A DNA stretch of 35,921 nt from Ruegeria halocynthiae (GTDB lineage Bacteria > Pseudomonadota > Alphaproteobacteria > Rhodobacterales > Rhodobacteraceae): positions 1-35,921 of the forward strand of contig NZ_FNNP01000016.1 of NCBI RefSeq assembly GCF_900106805.1. The letters are read 5' to 3'. Shown piece by piece: positions 1 through 8,449 of this stretch. The first letter of the stretch is position 1, and every line of letters begins with the position of its first letter. A program made the position numbers and the translations under genes. The notes below the pieces were generated by a model. The model had not been told where the DNA came from. It searched no databases and saw only the letters and a program-made list of their open reading frames with translations.

Positions 1-95
1 GCGCAAACAGGCCGGACACACGTCTGCTTCTGACCAGTGCGAAATTACTTTCAAAAATGTCTTGCTATGCAGGAGCTATCCACACAGGCCGTTCG
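1..95. repeat. Left copy of 95-bp terminal inverted repeat
   Basis: Bases 1-95 are identical to the reverse complement of bases 35827-35921. Identity stops after GCCGTTCG: the left copy goes on with CTGCGAGCGC and the right copy with TCGAGCGCG. The left copy runs straight into a dispersed TTCGCTGCG-type intergenic repeat. It could be the end of a multicopy element that broke an assembly, or a true terminal repeat; the sequence alone does not decide. Confidence 0.95.
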
Positions 96-150
96 CTGCG
101 AGCGCAAAATCGAGCCGACAACCAACTGGGAGTCTGCGGACAAACCTGCC
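84..150 (+). repeat. Dispersed intergenic repeat, copy 1
   Basis: It contains GGCCGTTCGCTGCGAGCGCA followed about 25 bases later by CTGCGGACAAACCTGCC. The same two blocks in the same order recur near 14.6, 27.3 and 34.1 kb, always between genes. It overlaps the inner edge of the terminal repeat. Confidence 0.65.
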
Positions 151-217
151 ATCTGACAGTGTGTTGTGAATGCACGCTCTCCCAGATCAGAGCTGCAATC
201 CTACAGAATGCTATTAT

Positions 218-832
218 CTAGTTAGGATTCTTGTACAACCGACAAGTCAGTTCAAATGCCCGCACTGCCCGTTCGTGGATTTCTTCCTCGGTCAAGGGCA
301 ACATAACACCCAGAGCCTGGCGCATTTGAACCTCGCCAAACAACAAGCTGATATAGCTGTTCGCTGCGTCCTCGGCATCCAGATCCAGTCCAAAAGTGCC
401 CCTCTTTGCGAGGTCATCCATAAGCGAGCATATCAGCGCAAACACCTCGTTGCGACCAACACTATCAATCGCCTCTGCCAGTACGCTGGTCTCGGTCGCG
501 TCGGTGATGGCTGCGCGGTTCATGGTGATTGCTTTGCTATCGGTGGTGAAACGCAACAAATGAATGCCCAAAGATTTGAGTACTTGAAGCGGATCCTCGT
601 GTTCATTTAATGCGTGTTTCAAGAACCCCCGCACCGCGCGCCCGTTTAGATCAATGATGTCTTTGAACAGGGCCTGTTTGTTGCCGTACCACGCATAAAG
701 CGTCTGATTTGACGCCGACGCGCGCTTTGCAATCTGTAGCATGCTGGTTTTGCGATATCCCTTTACGGCCAGCAATTCCAGCGCAGCTGACTCGATTTGC
801 CTGCGTCGCTGGGCCTGTTTTTTGTCACTCAT
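218..832 (-). CDS. TetR/AcrR family transcriptional regulator
   Basis: A 204-aa one-component repressor-type regulator. Residues about 8-55 form the TetR helix-turn-helix: a helix rich in Arg/Gln, then KGYRKTSMLQIAKRA and the recognition segment SNQTLYAWYGNKQALF. The remaining about 150 residues are helical and resemble the AefR-like TetR C-terminal domain, which binds an unknown ligand. The start ATG at 832 has AAGG about 7 bases upstream. It is divergent from the DUF6544-like gene at 970, and the space between holds two strong palindromes, so it most likely represses itself and that neighbour. The ligand cannot be deduced. The family call is secure. Confidence 0.93.
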   Translation of the reverse strand: MSDKKQAQRRRQIESAALELLAVKGYRKTSMLQIAKRASASNQTLYAWYGNKQALFKDIIDLNGRAVRGFLKHALNEHEDPLQVLKSLGIHLLRFTTDSKAITMNRAAITDATETSVLAEAIDSVGRNEVFALICSLMDDLAKRGTFGLDLDAEDAANSYISLLFGEVQMRQALGVMLPLTEEEIHERAVRAFELTCRLYKNPN

Positions 833-865
833 ATCACTGCCTTCAGTTTTATCTTGACCTCAATC

Positions 866-910
866 GTACGTGTATGTACGGCTTACGTCAACAAGTGTAC
901 ATATATGTAC
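866..910. promoter_or_regulatory. Tandem palindromic operators, probably for the TetR regulator
   Basis: GTACATATATGTAC at 897-910 is a perfect 14-bp palindrome. GTACGTGTATGTAC at 866-879 has the same GTAC-N6-GTAC arms. The two start 31 bp apart, close to three helical turns, so bound dimers would lie on the same face. They sit between the divergent TetR start (832) and the next gene (970). TetR proteins usually bind such sites in their own promoter region; that they are the binding sites is inference. Confidence 0.7.
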
Positions 911-969
911 CATTCGAACAATATTTGCATACCTCACGTGGATTACATCTAATGAACCGGAGATGGATG

Positions 970-1815
970 ATGAACATTTTACGCTATGTCGGATACAGTG
1001 CAGGGCTGCTTCTTACCTTGCTAGCAAGCTATATCTGGTATCAATCCGGCAGAACCGAAAGTGACATTCTGGCCTTCCGCGAACGGGTGATAGCTATCGC
1101 GTCAGATACCCCGGCGCCTCAGATTAACACTTTGCAGGTTGCAAGGCTTCCTGCCCCTGTACAGCGCTATTTCGATTATACCTTCCGTGGCCCAGTCGAC
1201 CCCTACAGCGTTGTGAGCCTAGAGGCCGAAGGTGATTTCCGCCGCCCATTGATGGAGCACTTTGAACCCACGACCGCTGAGCAGGTAATTGCCATTGGAA
1301 CCCCCGCATTGATGTTTTCAGCGACGACCCCGATCTTTCCCGGCGTTTGGGCACGCCCCTATGACTTTTTCGCCGAAGGTGAAATGGAAATGAAGGCCAA
1401 GATCATGTCTACAATAACCGTGGTCGATGAACAGGGTTCGGATGAGTTGAACCGAATTTCCCTGCGCCGCTGGCTGCTGGAAAGCCCACTCTACCCACAG
1501 GCCTTGTTGCCCGGTGGCCCCGTCGTCTGGGAGGCAGTCGACGACATGACTGCGCGCGCTGTTATTCGCGCTGACGGTTTAACCGCAGACATGCTATTTC
1601 ACTTCAACTCGGAGGGGCAGATCACGTTTTTGTCGACGGAACAGGATGGAGACCTGAATACGCCGTATCATGGTTCTGGCGAGCATGTCACCCGCGCAGA
1701 TTATCGCCAGATTGACAATATGATGATCCCACACAGCTTCACAATATCCCGCGCTGCTAAGGGTGAGGTCTATCCATTTTTTGATGCCAAGATCACCAGC
1801 ATCGTATTTGAGTAG
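970..1815 (+). CDS. Membrane-anchored DUF6544/DUF6920-like protein
   Basis: About 281 aa from the ATG at 970; GGAG at 959-962 gives 7-base spacing. An ATG at 967 and one at 952 are also in frame. Residues 5-24 are one hydrophobic segment (GLLLTLLASYIW), so the protein is probably anchored in the inner membrane with most of its mass in the periplasm. The block LPAPVQRYFDY followed by beta-rich sequence recalls the DUF6544/DUF6920 proteins, whose function is unknown. It is divergent from the TetR gene and begins just after two operator-like palindromes, so it is probably the main TetR target. The family name is from memory of the pattern and is moderately certain. Confidence 0.72.
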   Translation: MNILRYVGYSAGLLLTLLASYIWYQSGRTESDILAFRERVIAIASDTPAPQINTLQVARLPAPVQRYFDYTFRGPVDPYSVVSLEAEGDFRRPLMEHFEPTTAEQVIAIGTPALMFSATTPIFPGVWARPYDFFAEGEMEMKAKIMSTITVVDEQGSDELNRISLRRWLLESPLYPQALLPGGPVVWEAVDDMTARAVIRADGLTADMLFHFNSEGQITFLSTEQDGDLNTPYHGSGEHVTRADYRQIDNMMIPHSFTISRAAKGEVYPFFDAKITSIVFE

Positions 1816-1992
1816 GACACAAACACAACGCCTCAGAATTACAGCCAAGTCCTTTTACAAGGTGACGGTTCCATGCACGAAATTCAGAAACTGAATTTCA
1901 TTCCCAGCCCATTTCAGACATTCGAGCAAAGCAGAATTTGGGGTGGCCGCTTCCTCCGAGTTGACCTCCATACATTGCGCGACATCGGACCG

Positions 1993-2388
1993 CTACGGCC
2001 CTTCGCAAACCAGCGGGAAGACACCGATTTCTGGTATCGTGAGCGTGCCCACTGTGACGGATTCGTCACCTTCGACGGCTGTTATCAATCGAACCGAGGC
2101 AACGATCCGGCTGTATTCGGGATCGGCGAAGTCGATTACAGTGCGCATATCGACATCTGCCCCCTGCGCCACGATGATTGGTATCGCACCATCAACTTCT
2201 GTTAGGCTCCAGTGTTTGCCGCCTGCGTGAATGGTCGCACTCACGACTGCGAGACCAGGAACCGTTCCCAATCCGACACCAACAACTGCGCCTGATCCAT
2301 CAGGGTCTTCGCAATACAACTCAACAGTTGCGAATGCCGAGGTTGCCGAGAGGAACGCTAAAAACGCTAGTGCAGTAGTCCTGTTCAT
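1993..2388 (-). CDS. Small secreted protein of unknown function
   Basis: 131 aa from the ATG at 2388, with AGGGA at 2396-2400 spaced 7 bases. A TTG two codons upstream is less likely. Residues 1-20 make a clear Sec signal peptide (hydrophobic core ALAFLAFLSATSAFA) with AXA-type cleavage before TVELYC. The mature part is a short beta-rich domain with one Cys near each end (YCED and LVCEGP), which could pair as a disulfide in the periplasm. I do not recognise the family. It lies between the DUF6544-like gene and the hydrolase gene at 2758 and is divergent from the latter. Confidence 0.75.
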   Translation of the reverse strand: MNRTTALAFLAFLSATSAFATVELYCEDPDGSGAVVGVGLGTVPGLAVVSATIHAGGKHWSLTEVDGAIPIIVAQGADVDMRTVIDFADPEYSRIVASVRLITAVEGDESVTVGTLTIPEIGVFPLVCEGP

Positions 2389-2757
2389 GAACAATTCCCT
2401 TCGTTCGCAATCAGGTCAAAATATATCCTGGGTTCAAAGTTCTCAACATGCGTGTCTCAATGCGGATCAAAGAAACGAAAACACCGGCATCCGTACACCA
2501 CTACGTTGCCTCAAATCACTGGCATCGCACGGCTGGAACTTGACTGGTTCCGGTAAGAATCTGCGCATAGGAGCGGACATTCAACTTCAGCGCAGCCAAC
2601 GAGACATAAATGCCCCAGGCTGCGACTTGGCCGGCCCGAAGGAGACATTCATGGATCGGGGAACTCGTCCAGGCAGTTCCCCAGGTCTCTCAAAATCGTT
2701 ATTCTCAAGCTGCGGAGGGGCTCGTTACGCTCAGCTGCAAACTTGAAAGGCCTCCCT
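2389..2757. other. Intergenic region between divergent secreted-protein genes
   Basis: About 370 bases separate the 131-aa secreted protein and the hydrolase, so both promoters should lie here. Near 2628 the text GGCCCGAAGGAGACATTCAT resembles the GGCCCA...GGACATTG segments near 19.86 and 26.12 kb. I see no convincing gene, RNA or terminator. Confidence 0.5.
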
Positions 2758-3477
2758 ATGAAATTTTTGCTGACTCCACTGACCGTCGCGCTATTGCTTT
2801 GCATTCCTGCACAAGCAGAGATCGTTCGGTTTCAAGCGTCTGACGGTGTTGTCGTTACCGCTGATTTCAAGACGCCTGATGCCAATGCGAAAACAGTCAT
2901 CGATCTCTATCACATGGCGGGTGCCAGCCGAGGCGAGTACCTGAATATCGCCGAAAGATTGAATGGCCTTGGCTACGCCACGCTTGCAGTGGATCAACGC
3001 TCGGGTGGTCAATTTAATGGCGTGCAGAATGAAACGGTTGCGACGGCCGGGGGCGGCATAGAATTCGTTGACGCAATCCCAGATTTGGTCGTCGCCTCAG
3101 AATGGGCACGGGAAACCGCAGGCGCGCAAAAGGTTGGCGTTCTGGGGTCATCTTACTCCGCAGGGCTGGTACTGGTGTTGGCGGCAAAAGACCGTAACTT
3201 TGCCGATGCAGTCATGTCGTTTTCACCGGGTGAATATTACGGGTCTGGTGATTACGTCGCGCGCGAGGTTGGCAAGATCGCAGTGCCGGTCTTTTTGACC
3301 GCTGCCCGCAATGAAACTGGGCTATGGACACCACTACAAGCGATGATCACAAGCCCTGTTATCGGATTTATCCCAAATGGGTCCGGGCGTCATGGTTCAT
3401 CTGCATTGGACAGTGGTGACAGCGCAGAATACTGGGCAGCCCTCGAAGGGTTTTTGGCACAGCACCTATCACCCTGA
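2758..3477 (+). CDS. Secreted alpha/beta hydrolase, dienelactone-hydrolase-like
   Basis: 239 aa. The ATG at 2758 is preceded by AAGG at 2747-2750. Residues 1-20 are a signal peptide ending PAQA, so the enzyme is expected in the periplasm. The alpha/beta-hydrolase core is visible: strand TVIDLYHMAG with the oxyanion region, LGYATLAVDQRSGGQ, and the nucleophile elbow GSSYSAG with the catalytic Ser. A late GRHGSSAL segment (about residue 212) probably carries the catalytic His; the acid is not clear. The DVRGHG-like loop is DQRSGG, which recalls dienelactone hydrolases and related carboxylesterases. The substrate is unknown. It is transcribed alone. Confidence 0.82.
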   Translation: MKFLLTPLTVALLLCIPAQAEIVRFQASDGVVVTADFKTPDANAKTVIDLYHMAGASRGEYLNIAERLNGLGYATLAVDQRSGGQFNGVQNETVATAGGGIEFVDAIPDLVVASEWARETAGAQKVGVLGSSYSAGLVLVLAAKDRNFADAVMSFSPGEYYGSGDYVAREVGKIAVPVFLTAARNETGLWTPLQAMITSPVIGFIPNGSGRHGSSALDSGDSAEYWAALEGFLAQHLSP

Positions 3478-3633
3478 TGCCTACGGCCCAAACCTGCTGT
3501 TGACCACCACACTCGGTCGCTGCGCTGCGACCCGTCAAACCATTCGTTCGCCGTAAGCGCGAAAGCTACCCCACGAACGAGACTTATACCTTGAACGCAA
3601 TGGAGTTGTACGACTGAAAATTCGTGGCCGCGC

Positions 3634-3659
3634 AGCCCGGGCCGATACAGGCCCGGGCT
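3634..3659 (-). terminator. Strong hairpin after the metalloprotease gene
   Basis: AGCCCGGGCC and GGCCCGGGCT form a perfect 10-bp GC-rich stem around a 6-base loop (GATACA), 14 bases beyond the metalloprotease stop codon. No clean T-run follows, so termination may be only partly intrinsic. It may also serve the hydrolase gene arriving on the other strand. Confidence 0.7.
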
Positions 3660-3673
3660 ACCCGCGACGCGTC

Positions 3674-6600
3674 CTAGCTGGCCAGGCCGCAGGAGGAGGA
3701 GTCGCTGTTATTGATGGTATCTGTCTCCGTCACACCATCGGCCGGATTGGCATTAACGGTGATCTTGAAGGGAATCTGCTCGCCACCCTTGACCTCGTCC
3801 GGGAACACGAGCGACAGGGTGGTTTCACCGCCGTTTGGAGCCAGCGCTGGCGTTGGCAGATCGACCACCACGCCGCTCTGAAAGAAATCGACCCGCGTGG
3901 TCGAAGGTCCAGCGGCCCCTGCGCCGATGTTGCGCACAATGATCCTCAACTTGCGCGGTTCCTCACAATACCAAGCCGGGAAAGGTGGCGGGCCGGGCCG
4001 GAAGGGCTGCACCGGGATCAGATCTGGCTTCTCTTCCGTTTCCGGAGGCGGTGGAGGAGGAGGCGGGGGCGGCATCTGTTTGATCAGCCGAGGCACGACC
4101 GGTTCGACATCGATGGTTTCCACTTCGCCTTCACCATGCGCTGCAGTATAGACAGCGACCACGTCCAGCGGCATTTCACTGTCAATAAAGACGAACCCCT
4201 TCAGGAAACAGCACTCGGCCACCCGCAGATGTCGCGCCACGTCCTCGCAATCTATCTCCATCGATTCCCAAGGTCCGAGTTTGTTTTTCGTCCTGGCAGA
4301 GACATTGCCCGGTTTCTCGTTTGGCAAGGCAGAGGACACCCGTTTGCGGAAACGCACCGGTTCTCCGCTGCCGTTGCCGATGTTGATTGCCGTGTGATAA
4401 CGGCCCTGGGACAAAATGCGGCCCTTGGAACAGCCGCAGACGAACTTGACTGCATAACGATAGGTCATCTTCGGTTCTTCCTCCTCGCAGCAAGGGGTGT
4501 CATCTTCGGCGCGGTTTACCTCCATTCGGCGAAGGGCGACGTTGTTGTCACCAAGCGCCAACCGCGCTACGGGCAGACTGCTTGCAATCGTCTCGACATT
4601 GCTGCGGTCGTCCGGCGTGTCCACGCTGGCAAGGATATGTTCCTCGCACAGGTCCATGGGGCACCATGGAATCGGGCCGACGATCACTTCGTCACCGCAA
4701 TGCACTGGCTGGCCGATGGGTTCTCCCACTACCAGCGGGTTCCAGTCATCCGGCCACGTGGCGCCCTTGTCCTCCGTTGCGTGGGCCAGTGACAACGTGA
4801 CTGCTTCGGCTGGATAATCGCCTCGATTGCCGATCCTGACATAGAGGTAATTCTCGACGCAGCAGCGCGGTGTTTCGTGGCTGGCGCCTCCATCTGGGCG
4901 GTGCCGGTTCCAGATACCAGGGGCGTCGTCGTCTTGCTGGTGCCAAGGGTATTCACCCAGCCGTCCGTCATCAATGAAGACGTCCACATCAGGTGGAGTT
5001 CCGTTGTAAAGCGCCTGCTTCTCGAAGCCCCAACGCACCACCTTGTGTGCCCAACCTCCGGCTGCACCGTCGAAATTGGCAGTGTTGCGATCAGATTCCT
5101 GTAAGGCACTGGAAAACCCTGTTACCGTGTTGGGCACGATCCCCGCCAAAAGCGGAACTGCCTGCAGGATTAGGTATACTGTGTACCGGCTGGCGTGGAT
5201 CCTTTCGTCCAGATCCAGAGAATCGCCGCCCAGCGATCGGTAGATCCGGCCCAGCGTGGTGGCGTTGATCTCGGTGGACAGATACCCGCCTACGTCCATC
5301 GTGCCGCCCCAGCCCCAGCCCGAAGCGACTGACCGGTCCCATCGCCGCGTGATCAGGTTGCTGAAAGGAAAGGTACGGAAACGGTCCGGCGCGATGCCCT
5401 CTGGATCGTAGAGTATTGCTGCCAGCGCGTCGCCGAAACCATGGCAAAAGCCGAAGTTGGGTGAACTGAGATGATCCCACAGCACCGCGTGCCCAAACTC
5501 ATGTGCCGATACTCGTGAATCAGTGGCCATGCCCACTGTGGACCCATTGGCGGCAAGTGCGTAGCGGAATCGCAGCACGCCGTTACCCAGGCCATTGCCG
5601 GGTGCCTGGGCATTCACCGGCCCTGCAATGGGGTTGAACCAGCGGTGATCCACATCCACTGGAAAAGTTACCCCGTCGAAATAGCTGGGCAGATCAAAGC
5701 CCAACGACTGGACGAAACGATACAGGAAATCATGGTTGTAATAAGCACAGACGCCCGCGAAATCGTCGGTGTCGGCGGCATAGTCAAAGACCGATGCGGC
5801 ACCATTATTTTCGGTCGGCGGGGCGATGTTCGGCGTATCGAGGTCACGCACTGCCACAAGTTCGCCGTTTAGCTCCACTGGCGCGCCGCCGCCCGGCAGG
5901 ATCAACCGTTCCAGCGTTACCAGTTCGCGTTGGGCGTTCAAAAGAGCGACCGGCGCCGTTGGATCAAGCTGAGAATCCCCCGAAAGCGATATCGGGTCGT
6001 CGGTGAAGACATAGCCCGAGACACAACCTACCAGCGGTCGGATGTATAGCACCGCGCCGGTCCGCCAGTCGACCAGCGCCCGCCAGTTCAGTTCGCCATA
6101 GTCGGGAAGTTTGCAGCCGAAATGGACAAGGCTAGCGAAACGCCAGTCGCCGTCCTTGATGTCTTTTGGCATCCGACCGATGTCTGGTAATGGGGTCAAC
6201 TCGGCGCCTTCGACTTCGCCCGGTTCTTTGTGTGGCAGGCGATGTTTAGCGTCGTAGCGATAGACGAAATCACGGATGTCGTTGACCTTGAATTTCGTGA
6301 ACTTCGCGCCTTTCGCGGCTTCGCGCAGGACCGTGCCAGCTTGCTTTTCACGGCCTGCCGGCGGGGTAGAGACCTTGCCGGGGTCGATGTCGGAAACGAT
6401 GCTCGAAGACGATCCGGTGACTATATTGTCGTCGCCAGCCATACGCAGTGTCAGACCGCGCTCCCAGACGGGAATACCGTGAAGGGTTTGACGGAAGGTG
6501 AAGATCAGAAAGGATTGGACCGCCTTGGCTTCTTCCAGCCGAAGCTTGCTGCCCTCCTCGCGATCGAACTTGCCCGCAACAGGCTCACCCAGCCGATCAA

Positions 6601-6763
6601 GAAGATTGGGCGAAATCCGGTAGTGGCCTGCGACTTCGGCCGCATAAGCCTGCGCCACATCCAGTGCGCTGCTTCCCTTTGCGCGCCCCGCAAGGGGGTC
6701 GCCACGATGCTGAAGTCCGATGATTGCGCCGTCTGGCGCGCGTTCAAATACAGTTTCCGGCAT
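3674..6763 (-). CDS. Thermolysin/fungalysin-like metalloprotease with CARDB-like C-terminus
   Basis: 1029 aa. The start is secure: GGAGG lies 5 bases before the ATG. Residues about 80-130 resemble an FTP propeptide (FRQTLHGIPVWERGLTL). The catalytic zinc motif HEFGH is at 421-425 in SAHEFGHAVLWDH. In M4/M36 enzymes the third zinc ligand is Glu in a motif like EGxxD; here the matching segment is CHGFGDALAAI, with His441 where Glu is expected, 20 residues after the first His. Residues 630-880 are Cys-rich and of unknown role. A run of ten prolines (898-907) leads to a CARDB-like beta domain (about 935-1020, KLRIIVRNIGAGAAGPS). I see no N-terminal signal peptide, so the export route is unclear. 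It is monocistronic. Confidence 0.82.
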   Translation of the reverse strand: MPETVFERAPDGAIIGLQHRGDPLAGRAKGSSALDVAQAYAAEVAGHYRISPNLLDRLGEPVAGKFDREEGSKLRLEEAKAVQSFLIFTFRQTLHGIPVWERGLTLRMAGDDNIVTGSSSSIVSDIDPGKVSTPPAGREKQAGTVLREAAKGAKFTKFKVNDIRDFVYRYDAKHRLPHKEPGEVEGAELTPLPDIGRMPKDIKDGDWRFASLVHFGCKLPDYGELNWRALVDWRTGAVLYIRPLVGCVSGYVFTDDPISLSGDSQLDPTAPVALLNAQRELVTLERLILPGGGAPVELNGELVAVRDLDTPNIAPPTENNGAASVFDYAADTDDFAGVCAYYNHDFLYRFVQSLGFDLPSYFDGVTFPVDVDHRWFNPIAGPVNAQAPGNGLGNGVLRFRYALAANGSTVGMATDSRVSAHEFGHAVLWDHLSSPNFGFCHGFGDALAAILYDPEGIAPDRFRTFPFSNLITRRWDRSVASGWGWGGTMDVGGYLSTEINATTLGRIYRSLGGDSLDLDERIHASRYTVYLILQAVPLLAGIVPNTVTGFSSALQESDRNTANFDGAAGGWAHKVVRWGFEKQALYNGTPPDVDVFIDDGRLGEYPWHQQDDDAPGIWNRHRPDGGASHETPRCCVENYLYVRIGNRGDYPAEAVTLSLAHATEDKGATWPDDWNPLVVGEPIGQPVHCGDEVIVGPIPWCPMDLCEEHILASVDTPDDRSNVETIASSLPVARLALGDNNVALRRMEVNRAEDDTPCCEEEEPKMTYRYAVKFVCGCSKGRILSQGRYHTAINIGNGSGEPVRFRKRVSSALPNEKPGNVSARTKNKLGPWESMEIDCEDVARHLRVAECCFLKGFVFIDSEMPLDVVAVYTAAHGEGEVETIDVEPVVPRLIKQMPPPPPPPPPPETEEKPDLIPVQPFRPGPPPFPAWYCEEPRKLRIIVRNIGAGAAGPSTTRVDFFQSGVVVDLPTPALAPNGGETTLSLVFPDEVKGGEQIPFKITVNANPADGVTETDTINNSDSSSCGLAS

Positions 6764-7382
6764 GTCTGCCTCCGTTCAATAGCATCCTGAAACGCTGGCC
6801 CAGAGGCCCCGGATCGCCCGGCCGAACGGCTGAAAAAGTATTTGTTGCGAAATAGTATAACGATGCGCGATGGCCGGAGAAACCCATCGGCTATCCTGCC
6901 AACAAGGCAATGGTAGCATTAACTGCCGATTCCCGCAAAATCCGCTGCCTGATTCCGTGGGCGCTGTCACCCGTGAGCTGCTGTCGCCTCCCGCTCGTGC
7001 ATTTCGGACAACGCATGTCTGCGAGGACAGGATGGCAAATAGTAGTATTCCACAACTTTCGGCGAAAGTGCCGATGTTGAGATAAAGGACACCATGCTGC
7101 TTTTAAAGCGGGCCATCAGATGAGGCGGTTCGGAATATCCTCGAAGAAGGCATTCGCATTGATGGATCCGAACGACCCAATGCCGCCGTTCGCGCCTTCC
7201 AAAATTTAGTCTAACCACCTCCCCAAAGCAGACATTCGTGCGATGTGCAGCAATTTGGAGCAGATGACGATGGGAAATCTGGACAAAACAATCGTACAGA
7301 AACTCTAATCAATTGGGTGAACCCTAGCCCCTAGGCGTTTTGTCCTGTTCAACGTGAATCCCAAGACAGGTATGGTGACAAC
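6764..7382. other. Intergenic region upstream of divergent protease and LysR genes
   Basis: 619 bases without a convincing gene. It should carry promoters for the metalloprotease (minus) and the LysR regulator (plus). A 35-codon open stretch at 7107-7214 on the plus strand reads like protein (SDEAVRNILEEGIRIDGS) but has a stop just upstream and no start, so at most it is the tail of a lost gene. CTTTCGGCGAAAG near 7058 is a small inverted repeat. Confidence 0.5.
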
Positions 7383-8345
7383 ATGGACAATAAGATCGCC
7401 CGCAACCTTTCACTTAAGCAATTCCGCGCTTTTGTCAGCGTCGCCAATTGCGGGTCCTTTAGCGGCGCAGCACAGGAACTTGCAATTTCACAACCTGCCC
7501 TTTCACTGAGCATTCAGCAGTTTGAAGAGATCGTTGGGGTCCCGTTGCTTTCCAGGACAACCCGATCCGTTTCTTTGACACCTCTGGGGCAAGAGTTTCT
7601 CCCGAGAGCGGAAAAGATACTGGCGGATGTGGAAAGCGCCATCCTTTCAACCCGCACAAGCGCGGAAAAGCAGAAAAACCGTGTCACTGTCGCGGTACTG
7701 CCGTCTATCGCCATTCGGATCTTGCCGCAAGCCATACGCAGCTATTCTGCGCTGGCGCCCAACGTGAAAATCCACATGCAGGACGATAACGGGCGCGGCG
7801 TCGAAGCACAGGTTCTGAACGGGGACGCGGATTTCGGGATTTCCAACAGTTGGTCTGACAATACCGAGCTCAACTACCAGCCATTCTTGCGGGATCAGAT
7901 GGGGCTGATCTGCCGAGGCGATCACAAACTGGCGCGACGCAAAAGCCCTTTGACCTGGTCCGACTTGACGGACTTGTCCTTTGTCGGCATGGCGCCAGAT
8001 ACCGGAACCAGCCGCTTGACCAAGGGTGTTGAGGGCTTGCCAACTTGTGTTCTATCGCCCGATTTCACCGTGCTCACGATTGCGGCATTGGTCGGTATCA
8101 TCGAAGGCGGCGAAGCGGTTTCTGCCCTGCCCGCATTGGCCGCCCCGGATTATCTAAATCCATCGCTGGTTTACCGGAGCCTTTCTGAGCCGGAGCTGTA
8201 TCGGGAACTGCAGTTGATCATCCCGAAAAATCGCCCGCTTTCCTCTGCCGCCGATAAATTCACAGAATTTCTGCTGGGCCAATATCATGAAATTTCTTCA
8301 ATGTTTCCAAACCATACGGTGAAATCAGCTACGTCTTTATCTTGA
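7383..8345 (+). CDS. LysR family transcriptional regulator
   Basis: 320 aa. The N-terminal winged HTH is typical: LKQFRAFVSVANCGSFSGAA, then AISQPALSLSIQQFEE and LLSRTTRSVSLTPLG. From about residue 100 comes the periplasmic-binding-type co-inducer domain (VTVAVLPSIAIRILP; LNGDADFGI). The ribosome binding site before the ATG is weak. It is 104 bases upstream of, and co-directional with, the 566-aa/DUF3726-like gene pair, so it may control them, although LysR genes are more often divergent from their targets. The ligand is unknown. Confidence 0.92.
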   Translation: MDNKIARNLSLKQFRAFVSVANCGSFSGAAQELAISQPALSLSIQQFEEIVGVPLLSRTTRSVSLTPLGQEFLPRAEKILADVESAILSTRTSAEKQKNRVTVAVLPSIAIRILPQAIRSYSALAPNVKIHMQDDNGRGVEAQVLNGDADFGISNSWSDNTELNYQPFLRDQMGLICRGDHKLARRKSPLTWSDLTDLSFVGMAPDTGTSRLTKGVEGLPTCVLSPDFTVLTIAALVGIIEGGEAVSALPALAAPDYLNPSLVYRSLSEPELYRELQLIIPKNRPLSSAADKFTEFLLGQYHEISSMFPNHTVKSATSLS

Positions 8346-8449
8346 TATATTTGTTTTTCCAATAAGCCGTTCGATTCTTCAAATTTTACTTTGCCCTCCC
8401 TCTGCGTGAAGCAGTTGGTGAACGCGCCATTAGCCAAGGAGGGCACAAC

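Noticed and set aside
709..969. Upstream extension of the DUF6544-like gene
   Set aside because: The frame is open back to 709 but crosses the divergent TetR gene and its operators; the ATG at 970 has the ribosome site.
4035..4075. GGCGGTGGAGGAGGAGGCGG-type low-complexity DNA
   Set aside because: It encodes the ten-proline linker of the metalloprotease and is not an independent repeat element.
7107..7214. 35-codon protein-like stretch upstream of the LysR gene
   Set aside because: No start codon or ribosome site, a stop just upstream, and no family recognised.
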